NCBI RefSeq assembly: GCF_018143015.1
Contig: NC_054754.1
Span: 21,824,875 to 21,888,874 of the forward strand
DNA length: 64,000 nt
Source: Lytechinus variegatus
Lineage: Eukaryota; Echinodermata; Echinoidea; Temnopleuroida; Toxopneustidae
Direction of reading: 5' to 3'
Part shown: positions 1 through 9,850 of the stretch, piece after piece
Layout: every line of letters starts with the position of its first letter
Position numbering within the stretch: the stretch's first letter is position 1
Translations under genes and position numbers: made by a program
The notes under the pieces: model-generated
What the model saw: only the letters and a program-made list of their open reading frames with translations
What the model was told of the DNA's origin: nothing
Databases searched by the model: none

Positions 1-290
1 CAAATGTGACTGTCCCATAACTAAGAAGAAAAGTGATCACTACATTGGCCTTATTGATTATGTACCAACTTTGCGGGGACAAAAACTGTCAGAAACTCTA
101 TTCTAACTCGATATGGGCCCAATTTAAAATATGCATGAATGCTATCACTTCTCTCATTTCACGTTTTTCGGTGAAGCTAAATGACGGGAGAAATTAAATA
201 AAGTAAATTACGCATAATTTCTCAAGTATATAATAGTCTTCTAACTCCATCTCATCATTTACTTTACAATTAATTTTCTACATTTTAAAG
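1..290 (+). other. Intron 3 tail of partial gene copy 0
   Basis: Non-coding sequence collinear with the intron upstream of exon 4 in the complete copies (about 18450-18700). Shared segments include the stretch reading gctatcactt and a final acceptor ending in ttttaaag. It places the window edge inside a fourth gene copy whose first exons lie outside. Confidence 0.6.
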
Positions 291-405
291 GAAGAAAAGG
301 AGGTCGTGACAATGGACGTAGAGGAAGAATCAAATATCAGTGTGGGAGTGGACACTGCTCCCGTAACTTCGGGATCGGGGACACTTGATGAAGAACCAAT
401 GTCTT
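291..405 (+). CDS. Exon 4 of partial, diverged gene copy 0
   Basis: This exon matches exon 4 of the three complete copies. It shares the acceptor ttttaaag, the start EEKEV, the central block VDTAPVTSG (LDTAPETSG in the others) and an end at MS before a gtaagt donor. It is 115 nt against 126 nt in the others, because about five bases are missing just before the donor. Splicing at the equivalent site would therefore leave phase 1 instead of phase 0. The rest is strongly changed and contains the acidic run DVEEES. This is either a diverged family member with a different C-terminus or a decaying copy. Without splicing, the frame stops three codons later (C K stop). Confidence 0.5.
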
Positions 406-899
406 GTAAGTAATACAGAGGTTCTTTCTATTACTCTGTTTTTCTTCTCCGCGAGAGGGGAGTAATAGGGGGGTAATAGTTAATTTTGGCCAAAGCTACA
501 GCGTTGGAAATTATGAATACATAGTCCGTAGAATTTCATAATACTCGATTTTCGAGAACAAAGATTTCAGAATAAAGATTCGGTCGACTATATATCAATG
601 GCAAACACTGCCGTACATAAAGCGGGGATGGACCCCAAAATTTTTACGAAAAACGAGAAACGAAAACGAATGAAATATGAAAATATCTTACGAGTGTTAT
701 GTTAAGATCTAAGCAAAGATAATATCTTAATAGGGTCAATTTGGTGCTCGTTCGCAGCCTTTAGAAAAAAATATTGCCCCATACGCCATTTTGGCCCCCA
801 CAAAATGTTCGTCTCATTGTGCTACTTGAAATGGTATGTCATATTTATTGTTCATTGTCCTACTTTTCAATTTATCATGTTTCCATTATTCCATGATAG
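406..899 (+). other. Intron 4 of copy 0
   Basis: Non-coding stretch between a gtaagt donor and a tag acceptor, in the same place as intron 4 of copies A-C (about 350 bp there). I see no gene or recognisable repeat in it. Confidence 0.5.
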
Positions 900-1005
900 G
901 GTCTTCTGTGGACTGATGGAGGGAGACAAGGTTCTCTTGTATTTTCAGAGGATCATCGCAGATTTATTTGGGAGAGGGGGTTGTACATGTTGTAGGGTGG
1001 GTTAG
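900..1005 (+). CDS. Last exon of copy 0 (diverged, frame uncertain)
   Basis: After the acceptor ccatgatag, bases 900-931 align without gaps to exon 5 of copies A-C (GG-CTCTG...GATG-AGGGAGACAAGG). From the phase 1 left by the shortened exon 4, it would add WSSVD and stop at 915-917. In the phase used by the other copies it would stay open to the TAG at 1003-1005, which is why the feature ends there. I cannot tell which is used. Transcript data would decide between a functional variant and a pseudogene end. Confidence 0.4.
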
Positions 1006-1580
1006 ACAATGGATCTGATGAAAGGAGACGTTGTTCTCTGGGATTACCAGAATTGATCGTGATCACACTCTTTAATTTGGAAATGGGGTGGGGAAGGGTG
1101 GATTGTAAAACAATGGATCTGATGAAGGGAGACAACACTGTAAAAACGCTGTTCAAAATTTTGAGCACGTTGTTTAAGTCCGTCACTAACAACTACCGTT
1201 TAAACATTTTAAACAACTGTTTAAAATAAACAACTGTTTAAACTTTTTAAAAAATTGTTTAAACTTTTTAAACAACTGTTTAACCTTTTTTAACAAGTTT
1301 TTAACAACAGTTTAAAATAAACAACTGTTTAAACTTTTTAAAAAATTGTTTAAACTTTTTAAACAACTGTTGTTTAAAACAGTTTAAACAAATTGTTGTT
1401 AGAGTGACAGGCTTAAACAACGTTATTTTTTGTTATTTTTGTACTTTGAAGGTTCCCTTGGATTATCAGGGCAGTGATCGTGATCACATTCTTTAGTTGG
1501 GAGAGGGGATGGGGGTGTATGGTATTGGATTTGATAAGGGGAGGCAAGGTTCTGTTCGATCAACAGAGGAACGATACCTA
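1006..1580 (+). repeat. Tandem copies of the ~104-bp last-exon repeat, split by a MITE
   Basis: The motif GATCTGATGAAGGGAGACAA, then GGTTCTCTTGGATTACCAG, then GTGATCGTGATCACATTCTTTA recurs at about 913, 1013, 1117 and 1527. It is the same unit that holds exon 5 of the complete genes. The third unit is cut between gggagacaa (to 1135) and ggttccctt (from 1451) by the MITE at 1136-1448. A fourth degenerate unit follows. Confidence 0.7.
1136..1448. mobile_element. MITE with (GTTTAAAC)-rich core and inverted ends
   Basis: The left end (CACTGTAAAAACGCTGTTCAA, then CGTTGTTTAAG-CCGTCACT) is mirrored at the right end in degraded form. The inner pair CGTTGTTTAAGYCYGTCACT is clear. The core is a set of short palindromic AAACAACTGTTTAAAC-like units. 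It interrupts a last-exon repeat unit, so its borders are set by continuity of that unit. A related element lies at 59651-59894. Confidence 0.65.
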
Positions 1581-2148
1581 TTACTTTACAAATTGCATAT
1601 TTCCAAAATTTTCTGAAATAAACGCTTGAAATATCTTACTACAGTATATTTTGCATGTGCTGCATTTAATTGACTACGATTTCCCCCAATCAATTACCAT
1701 ACCTGTATGATCTACTAAAAGCAACGCGTTTTTGTAATCATGGTCTACGCAAGGGTATTTTAATGGGAGGGGTGCCGAAATATGCATCTTGATTTATGTT
1801 CTTTTATCAACGCATGTTCAACAGAAGAAATTCTGAAACACATTTTCTTACACAGCAGTACATTATTTTTTTATTCATAATGCTCGGTAAAGTATGTTGT
1901 TGTTAAATGTTATTTGTCTTCATTAATTTTGTAAATTTCATGTGTTGATGTATTTTTTTCTTACTTGTAAGACATATTTTGGGGGTTTAATGGACAAATT
2001 AAATTATGTGTAATGTATAGTTCGTATAATTCAGTAATTTAATATTTGTACAGCGCATAGAGTCTCTTGACTATTATGCATATTATTACATAATGTAATT
2101 AAAAAAATACCTTGTTCATATTTGCGTATAAACAATGATTGCACATTT
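1581..2148. other. Unit tail without recognised gene
   Basis: AT-rich non-coding DNA. A short part near 1590-1660 resembles 53885-53960 downstream of copy C, so copies 0 and C retain sequence that A and B have lost. I see no coding region. Confidence 0.4.
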
Positions 2149-2382
2149 CGTCGGCCTTATGCCAAAAGGGCCTTAACTGCTTTTGGCCATTCCGAGATAA
2201 TGGCGTTTATAAAGGTTTTGGCCTCTCTAATAATCAAAAGTTTGTGGTCGTTTTTTTGCTTTTGAAGCCAATTTCGATAAACGTGTTAAGTTATTAAGTT
2301 TTACATGAAATGTGTTAAATTTATTATAAAATATTCAGAACCCCTAAAATCGGGTTAAGGCCCTTTTGGCATAAGGCCGACG
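2149..2382. mobile_element. MITE with perfect 29-bp terminal inverted repeats
   Basis: The element begins CGTCGGCCTTATGCCAAAAG and continues GGCCTTAAC. The reverse complement of its other end is identical over 29 bases. Both sides are flanked by ATTT, a possible 4-bp target duplication. It is 234 bp long, has no reading frame, and is therefore non-autonomous. The perfect ends suggest a recent insertion. Confidence 0.8.
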
Positions 2383-2564
2383 ATTTATTCCTCTTGAGTG
2401 TAATACATGTGAAATTATGAAGCAATATTATGTTATATCATAATGCTGAATGCACAAACAGATGTCGTTTATACGTTTGAATATAAAACACTGGTAGTTG
2501 AGCTTAATTCGATTTATTTGATTTATTGTTTTCTTTTGCATTGTGGATGACAACCAGAAATGTG

Positions 2565-2752
2565 ATGATGATGATGATAATGATAATGAGGGTGATGAGG
2601 GTGATTATGATGTTAATGATGATGGTGATGATGATAACACCGATGAGAATGACGATGAAGATTATTATGACGAAGATGAAGATAATCATGATGACGATCA
2701 TGATGATGATGGTAATATCACTGGTAATAATGACGGTGGTGGTGAATGATGT
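2565..2752. repeat. GAT microsatellite, copy 0
   Basis: A (GAT)n / (GATGAC)n array, imperfect. It occupies the same place after the gene as the arrays at 21080, 33430 and 56295. Apparent D-, M- or H-rich open frames across it are by-products of the repeat. Confidence 0.9.
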
Positions 2753-2759
2753 TAGGAAT

Positions 2760-3055
2760 GTTATTAACTATTTCCTCCGTTTCCCTCCTCTCCTTTTTTG
2801 TCTTCTTCTTTTTTTCTTCTTCTTCTTTCCTCCTTCTTTTCTGTTTCTTCTCACTGAAATATTGTGATAAAACCTGGCACATAAAATTATTTGTCGCTAA
2901 AAATGACAAAATAACAGGATATTCTTTTCTCCCCCTCTCCCTCTCTCTCTCTCTTTCTCCATCTATTTTTTCGGTTTTCGTGTCTTTCATTACGTTCTCT
3001 TTCTATTCCCTTCTTCAAACTACCTTTCAATTTCCAGTCATTAAAAAAAAACAGT
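2760..3055. repeat. Pyrimidine-rich tract, copy 0
   Basis: CT- and T-rich low-complexity DNA, including a (TC)n run near 2936-2966. It follows the GAT array in every unit. Confidence 0.8.
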
Positions 3056-3718
3056 AGTGGATACGTCACATTCTCCTACACTCATGTGGCGACACCTTTT
3101 TATTCATCTATTTAGATTAAAAAGTATTATGAGCTCATATACTTCATATAATAGAAAGGTGGCTTAAACAATAAAATGATATAAATTTCATTAAAAAAAA
3201 CGTCAGATACATTGCAATGCATGATATAACATAAAAATGAATATGAATCTTTTAAAGATTCAAGCTTTTACAATTGGCAAGGATGGGGAAAAAATAAAAT
3301 AGAGTAATTGAAAGTAAATGATTAAGAACCGGGTAAATAGCTAAATCATAACTTACTTGCTAAAGATATATTGGATCGCGAAAAAAAACATATGTTTCAC
3401 GTCAATATACGAGTATCGGGATTATAGATTTGAGGTTTAGGCCCATAGATAACATACTAAGATTAAATTTTATTTTATTTACATTCACTATATATTAGGT
3501 AGGTGTATGAATAAAATACATAAATTCAATTGACACTAAACTCTCAAGTCAAATTTTACGAAAATATTGTCGTGAAAATTATCAAAGTGATAAAAAGAAT
3601 ATACTCCCAAAGGGAAACTTTACATTCCATAACATTTAGAATGATTGTATTAATATATTCAACACAATATTGTTAATGAATGGACACCGATGAAGATTCT
3701 TTGTGATTATGATCGGAA
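3056..3718. other. AT-rich unit tail
   Basis: Non-coding. It aligns loosely with 21780-22980 behind copy A (for example the shared motif taaatcataactgacttgctaaa and a block around caacacaata). I see no gene. Confidence 0.4.
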
Positions 3719-3795
3719 TCTCACAGGAATCGAACCTGTCCCATCTCATCAACTTTATTGTGTGATTTTTGGTTTAGCCAAAAATTGAAAGGTGC
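3719..3795 (-). repeat. tRNA-like sequence (copy 1 of 4)
   Basis: On the minus strand a T-arm is clear: stem ACAGG / CCTGT around the loop TTCGATT, giving the B-box GGTTCGATTCC. An A-box-like TGGCTAAACC lies upstream. The cloverleaf is incomplete, so this is a tRNA relic or SINE head rather than a working tRNA. Paralogues lie at about 23050, 35770 and 40770. Confidence 0.45.
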
Positions 3796-3844
3796 TGTAT
3801 TACAAGCTCAAAAAATTGTTATTTCCTAAACAAGTTTGACCAGC

Positions 3845-4035
3845 TACCTTCGGTTATTTCTTACCCTACCACAACAATGAGTCCCTTGGCAAGGCCTACA
3901 TTTGGAACTCTCAACCCAGGTGTAGTAAATGGGTACACGGTAGGAAAGAACTCCTTGAATGCTTGAGCACCCGATTGAGGTAGCGGTGCTAGATCCAGGA
4001 TAACAGTAGGCCTATGCTTTGCTTAGAAACATTAA
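3845..4035 (+). mobile_element. tRNA-derived SINE body fragment
   Basis: The segment shares ccttggcaaggc, cccaggtgtagtaaatgggt and tccttgaatgcttgagc with the SINEs at 13563, 26220, 40905 and 45865. The tRNA head is not recognisable here. Confidence 0.6.
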
Positions 4036-4503
4036 AAGCGCCATGTACTACATGAGATCACGTGATATCCCATAATTCCCAGTCATGATTTCTGATGAGT
4101 TTCGATGTAAATAAAATTTTAACTCTGTTACTTGGAATCAACAAAGGGCATTAACCACCCACACCCCCATTCTTGACAAGCCTCAAGCAAGATTGGTGCC
4201 GATGGCGCTTCGACCTAGCAACCATGAATTATTGGGCGCCATTTTGAAAAGTGGTGCGCAGGTCGGTTGGAATGTTACAATAAATACCTTCTTATTGCTA
4301 AGAGTCCTGATTTGTATTGGTTGGTGTGAATCCATAAGGGTGGGGTGTAGCGGGACGGAAAGGGGGGGGGGTGCTGTAAGACTGAAAGAGGGGATAGTCT
4401 TGGTAAGGGAATGTTGTCAAAAATTATAATAATCCAGTCTATATATCAAATTCTCTACCAGTCAAGTACATTCACAAGTACGATAAACTACGATTTCAAA
4501 TAG
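4036..4503. other. R-block spacer without gene
   Basis: Paralogous to 41100-41600. A 78-codon open frame at 4193-4429 is also present at 41288-41524, but it lacks a recognisable domain and breaks in the R block near 23200, so I do not call it a gene. Confidence 0.4.
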
Positions 4504-4505
4504 TA

Positions 4506-4789
4506 CACTGTTAAAAAACCCTGCTTTTACAGAAAAATAAAAGAAGATTTTGCAGAAAGCAATACCAGAATCATTCTTTAAATTCATGAAACAGGAATTT
4601 TTCTGCAATTTAACAGAACAGGTCTGTTAGAAAAAGGGGAAAAGAGTGTTTTATTTAAGGAAATTTGTAAGATTACACACACCAAATACCAATTTCCTGT
4701 AAGATTACGCAATCTGGTAAGATTACAGGTGTTCTCGAGACTCTGCTGCAGGAACTTCTTTTAGTTTAAGGATAAATTTTCTAACAGTG
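4506..4789. mobile_element. MITE flanked by TA duplication, with empty paralogous site
   Basis: The element begins CACTGTTAAAAAA and ends TTTTCTAACAGTG, with TA at 4504-4505 and 4790-4791. The paralogous site at 41601-41602 has a single TA and no element, which proves insertion with TA duplication as in Tc1/mariner-type transposition. It is 284 bp long with no reading frame. Confidence 0.85.
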
Positions 4790-4791
4790 TA

Positions 4792-5316
4792 GACATGCAC
4801 GATGATGTATCGAATTTCATGAGTTCTTTAACTTAAGGGGGTACGAGCACGATCATAAAGAGATCATATCTTGTCGAGATTAAGGTCCTTCTCATTACAA
4901 TTGTATAAATATAGCTTTCTTTTTACTTATGTAGATGTCCTATCGCTAAGGACTAGGACTAGACTTCTACAAGTGCAATAATGAAAAAAGTTAGACAACA
5001 TTTACAGTCCAAAAATAAAAACCTCGCATGATATGCCCTATAGTTTTATCGGAGGATATACTATCTTCTAAAAAATGAAATAATTTTTGTGCAAGGAACA
5101 GCTAAAGAGGGAGAGACAGGAAATTCAAAGAAGTGTTGATACAGATCACACGTTCGTTCCCAAGAAAATATATATATCCAGCACGTGATTTATTGTGCGT
5201 ATATAACAGGACACGTGACATGGGCCTAATTTTATTAGTGTATGTTTTACTTTGATTCTTAACAAAAATTATACACAAGCAGTTTCTACTCACATGTTCG
5301 ATCTTTAATACAGCAT
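4792..5316. other. R-block spacer
   Basis: Non-coding and collinear with 41603-42133. It contains aggacacgtgacatgggcc (an E-box core CACGTG) in both copies. No gene seen. Confidence 0.4.
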
Positions 5317-5325
5317 GTACAGATG

Positions 5326-5770
5326 CGCATACATTCGTAATTCCGAAGCTTCGTAATTCCGAAGGTTTGGTTATTCCGAAGGTTCGTATTTCCGAAGGTT
5401 CGTAATTCCGAAGGTTCGTAATTCCGAAGGTTCGTCAATCCGAAAACGAAACAAGGTTCGTAATTCCGAAGGTTCGTTAATCCGAAAACAAAATGAGGTT
5501 CGTAATTCCGAAGGTTCGTCAATCCGAAAACGAAATAAGGTTCGTTAATCTGAAAACGAAATAAGGTTCGTTAATCCGAAAACGAAATAAGGTTCGTAAT
5601 TCCGAAGGTTCGTTAATCCGAAAACGAAATAAGGTTCGTAATTCCGAAGGTTCGTTAATCCGAAAACGAAATAAGGTTCGTAATTCCGAAGGTTCGTTAA
5701 TCCGAAAACGAAATAAGGTTCGTTAATCCGAAAATTAGATAAGGTTCGTATTTCCGAAAATGAAAATTAT
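5326..5770 (+). repeat. FB1 left inverted repeat, tandem subunits
   Basis: Alternating units of about 16 bp (GGTTCGTAATTCCGAA) and about 26 bp (GGTTCGTTAATCCGAA, then AACGAAATAA). The outer edge contains CCGAAGCTTCGTAATTCC. Confidence 0.9.
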
Positions 5771-6108
5771 TCAGTTTGGTAACAAAAACGGTGTTGTCAT
5801 TACAAGATTACACGATATTCTGCAATGATAGTAATAACGATCGATGATACATGCGTGTGTTGTGGCCAAAAGCATGTATTTCATTAAGAATAGGCGCCCT
5901 GATCAAGCAATTGCTGCCTAAGCAAATGGTTTAAAGATGCAGGGATCAAGTGTGTTGGTCGCGTGCGAGTAACCATAGATAATAGAATTTGTATTGGAGG
6001 GGATGTCATTTTTTATTACAGCTTCTGCTAGTAATAAAAATGAAAATAATACTAATAATGATCCTTGTGAGATGTTGAAAGCGCGAATTTGTTTATATAC
6101 TGACCTGG

Positions 6109-6260
6109 GGCCCGTTGCATAAAACTTTTTACCTGAGAAAACTCCGGTTGTTTTTACCGGAGTTTTTGCTCTGTGCTAAAGGCATAATGGCGGAAATCAG
6201 ACTAACCTTAGTTTTCAGTTTTTACCAGTTTTCTCAGGTAAAATGATTTATGCAACAGGC
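6109..6260. mobile_element. Short MITE nested in FB1
   Basis: The ends GGCCCGTTGCATAAAAC and TTTATGCAACAGGC are inverted repeats, followed inward by ACCTGAGAAAACT and its mirror image. An internally shortened version is present at the same place in FB2 (about 37945-38040), so it was already in the common ancestor of the two foldback copies. Confidence 0.7.
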
Positions 6261-8094
6261 TTCTAAGTAATCTTTTAAGGACTGCATTTAGTGACTCATG
6301 AATAGAGTATATATCTCACGAACTAAATAATGAGAGCGCGAACCGCAAGCTTAAAATTTGTGATATTCCACCTGAAAACTGGACATTTTTATACTTTTTT
6401 GTAACCAGGAATAGAATGAGTTCCTCAATGAACAATATTTGATACGAGCGAGAAACATGAGCCAAAATATTCCGATTTTCCAACCTGAAAACTGGACATT
6501 CTAAGCATTCTTGTAAAAAAATAATAATAGGTGGGAGAACAGTTTTCAGAACTGAAGTGGCTTCCCAGGGTAAATAATATCTATATCATAATTATCATTA
6601 TTATCATTCTAGGCCTACATGAAATTTCCAAAAGTTTGAGCGCGTGATTCGCTCGCAACATCTCACAAGGATGCCCTTTTAAAAGTAATTGACCATAAAG
6701 GCGAATACATCTTCATATTTGGTTTCTTTCCCCCAAACCACTTGCTCGCTACGCTCGCAAAAATGACACATAGATATATAATTTATCAATCAGTTATCAC
6801 TTAAAATATTTTGCTCTATGCAATTACTACAAAACACACAACCTCTTTACACAGATGATAATCTCATGGTGAAAATATACGTTTGCCCCAAATTGCCCCT
6901 ATTGGCCCCTTTTTTGGGCTTTGCTCTCCCCCCCCCCCAGGAAAATATGTTCCGCCGCCACTGGTTGAAACACGCATTGTCTTCATGGCTAACTGCAAAA
7001 ATTTCTTAAAATGTCCCCTTTAGATCAGGTCAGAGCTTATATATTCAAAATGTCTATTTGCGCTTCTTGCTCGCAGTTATTATCTAAATTTAGTTACATA
7101 GGCATCTCGTTTTGAAGATCACAAACATATTGCCCATCATATTAAAAAAAATATAGCTCGCGCTCGCATTATTTAAAAAGGGTTTATCATGTTATTACAT
7201 ATTTACTTTCTTTTATAAGTATAAAGCTAATTATTGACTGTGAGGACTACCCTTTCAAAGAAACAAACAAAAATCAACTTTAAGCTGCCGATCGAGGAAA
7301 ATATGGCTGGAAAAAAATTGCCCCTTCCCTATTTGACGATAGTTGGATCCGCCGGGAGGGAGGCAGGGGGCACTTCCCCCCAAATGAAATTAAAAAAAAA
7401 ACCAGGGAAATTAATATTTTCCAAAATGGGAAAGTTCCTTTTTCAAAAATAAATATGCCGTTTTTCGTGTTTTTCGAAATAAAATACTCTTTTTAAAGTA
7501 TACAAGTTAAGTTTTCAGGCTGGAATATTGCAAATTTTCACTAAATGTTTTCTTTAACAGGTTCCTTTTCTGGTCAGTATGTTTAAGCTCGCGTTTTGCG
7601 CTCGTGTTAATTTTTTAGTTAGATGCACATCTGTTTAATGACAGCAGAAATCTGCTCGGATTTTTAAAAACTTATTTTCATTTTTTATTGAAATTCCCTA
7701 AAGTTTTAACTTGTGATTCACGCTCGCAACACCTCACAATAATGCCATTTTAAGAATAATTGACCCCAAAAAAGTTTTACAACTTCACCTTTGAATTTGT
7801 TTTACCAAGCCGCTCGCTCATTATACTCTCTCCCGAAAAATAAAGCCTAAATATGCGTTTGCCTTAATAAGAAATCACTTAAAAAAAAGGTTTTTCTCTA
7901 CTTAATCACTATCAAACACACAATGACTTCAAGCAGATGATAATCTTAAGGTGAAAATGTCAATTTTGACGTATGAGTTTCATTTTTTTGGCTTTACCCC
8001 CCAAACGAAAATTCGTTCGGCCGCCCTTGCCTTCCCATCCTCATAACAATTGAACGGCAACAGTGTCCCCCGCCCCCTCCTCCTTGCCTCTGCT
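6261..8094. other. Non-coding core of FB1
   Basis: Contains degenerate units of the GAGCGCGAA...CTGAAAA...GGACATT repeat (near 6330 and 6440) and poly(C) tracts. It has no long reading frame and no transposase motif. It is collinear with 38040-39905 in FB2. Confidence 0.6.
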
Positions 8095-8099
8095 TTCCC

Positions 8100-8623
8100 G
8101 GTTTTCATTTTTCGGATTAACGAACCTTATTTTGTTTTCGGATTAACGAACCTTTTTTCGTTTTCGGATTAACGAACCTTATTTCGTTTTCGGATTAACG
8201 AACCTTATTTCGTTCTCGGATTAACGAACCTTATTTTGTTTTCGGATTAACGAACCTTATTTCGTTTTCGGATTAACGAACCTTCGGAAAAACGAACCTT
8301 ATTTCGTTTTCGGATTAACGAACCTTCGGAACAACGAACCTTATTTCGTTTTCGGATTAACGAACCTTCGGAACAACGAACCTTATTTCGTTTTCGGATT
8401 AACGAACCTTCGGAACAACGAACCTTATTACGTTTTCGGATTATCGAACCTTCGGAATAACGAACCGTCGGAATTACGCCACAAATGTTCGGATTAACGA
8501 ACCCTTTTTCGTTTTCGGATTAACGAACATCGAGGTATAGGAAATTTACGTGTTTCGGAATTACGAACCTTCGGAATAAAGAACCTTCGGAATTACGAAG
8601 CTTCGGAATTACGAAGTGTAACC
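8100..8623 (-). repeat. FB1 right inverted repeat, tandem subunits
   Basis: Reverse complement of the left arm: TTCGGATTAACGAACCTT and CGGAACAACGAACCTT units, ending GAAGCTTCGGAATTACGAAG, then TGTAACC. Confidence 0.9.
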
Positions 8624-8632
8624 GTACAGATG

Positions 8633-9360
8633 TACCAAAATTCAATCCATCTTTGTCAAGGATTAATCAAACGCGACCAAGAATACACAGAAATATGTTT
8701 TTAAATCTAAAGCAGGCAAACTAACCGCATGTTTCATAGTGGCATCGAATAAGATCACACACTGTATATCAATTTGGTTGAGGAATCATTGCACTCCATC
8801 TGATCATCACAAAAATGAAAGTATTTCAAATCGGTCCTTCTACTCCAATGTAACATCCTTTTCGATCCAAAATCAGTTTGAAATTTGCTATACGTGCATG
8901 ACGAACTTTATTTTCCAAAATATTTCTGTTAGGCATATGAGCAATACAACGACTATAGTAATTGTTATTCTCAAGCGTGCCAGAAAACCTGAAATGTAAA
9001 GCTGCCCCGTGAAATCATATTCTGGGACCGATAGCAGAAAGCGTTGCAAACGAAACTCCGCAAAATCGATGAAACGCTTTTTCCCGTCTATTTTTGAAGG
9101 GTGAAAAGATGTATGATTTAACATAAATCTTCCTCAACGGTGCTCCGAATATGGTTATTACAAGCTCTCCATTTACAACTGTATCTTTATATCACAAGAA
9201 AAACTCTAAATATTTCTCTATGATCAATATGATTGAGATAATGATTATAATGACTGAGCAGTACAATGTTCTCTCGAGAAAGCGACACGTTGAAATGGTA
9301 AAGCACTACAATGCGCACTGCGCGAGCAGCAGCTCTGCATGGGGGGGGGGGGGGTGTCAA
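8633..9360. other. R-block spacer
   Basis: Collinear with 42140-42860. Open frames of about 80-110 codons here are not preserved between the R blocks because of out-of-frame indels, so I call no gene. Confidence 0.4.
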
Positions 9361-9560
9361 TACGTCATTACAGTTATGCTGTCAGACGATGATGATTGGC
9401 TGAAAATGTGATTCGTCATATCCTATATATATATATCCATTCAGAGAGGTTACAAATGGTAGTGACACAATATTACGGGGAATTCCATCCAGACCAGATT
9501 TTGATTGGTTATAGACGTCACGTGACATGTCTAGCCAATCATAGACAATCGTGTACCCTG
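9361..9560. promoter_or_regulatory. CCAAT/CRE/E-box cluster (promoter-like)
   Basis: CCAAT boxes stand at 9395-9399 (ATTGG), 9504-9508 (ATTGG) and 9535-9539 (CCAAT). A combined CRE and E-box, GACGTCACGTGAC, lies at 9514-9526, a TACGTCA at 9361, and a (TA)n stretch near 9423. All of it recurs at 42865-43060 and partly near 36920-36970. Motif density suggests a promoter, but no transcript is visible downstream. The nearest gene start is the TATA box about 2.8 kb away. Confidence 0.35.
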
Positions 9561-9850
9561 CAAGGCCGCACCCAGCATACTTGCATCGTGCCATAATATT
9601 TCTGTTGTGATCATTTAGATATATACATCTCTACGGTTGTGATTCACTTCCTCATTATATATCATGTATATCAGATGATAAAACTAAACGGTATTTCTGG
9701 TCGAGAAACAAGCATAAATCGATTTTTTTTCTTAACCTTGGTTTTGCATAAATTATCATGCTTGTCGATCTGCTTACAGTGAATACAATAAGCCAAACCT
9801 AGAGATAAGCTATTGAATCCATGCGTTTGTCCTAAGAATGGAATAAAATT
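9561..9850. other. R-block end before LINE insertion
   Basis: Collinear with 43060-43350. The homology stops at about 9850, where the LINE begins. No gene. Confidence 0.4.

Larger units (their letters stand above)
5326..8623. mobile_element. Foldback-type element 1 (FB1), 3.3 kb
   Basis: Two long inverted repeats made of short tandem units enclose a non-coding core. GTACAGATG stands immediately outside both ends (5317-5325 and 8624-8632). The paralogous R block carries one uninterrupted copy of this site near 42134. This is a genuine insertion with an 8-9 bp target duplication. No transposase frame is seen, so it is non-autonomous. The architecture matches foldback elements such as the TU family described in sea urchins. 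A second copy lies at 37069-40425. Confidence 0.85.

Noticed and set aside
4193..4429. 78-codon frame also found at 41288-41524
   Set aside because: Similarity is explained by recent duplication; the third R block near 23150-23280 has no such frame.
5286..5522. Repetitive frame with TNLRNYEP units on the minus strand
   Set aside because: By-product of the tandem units in the foldback arm.
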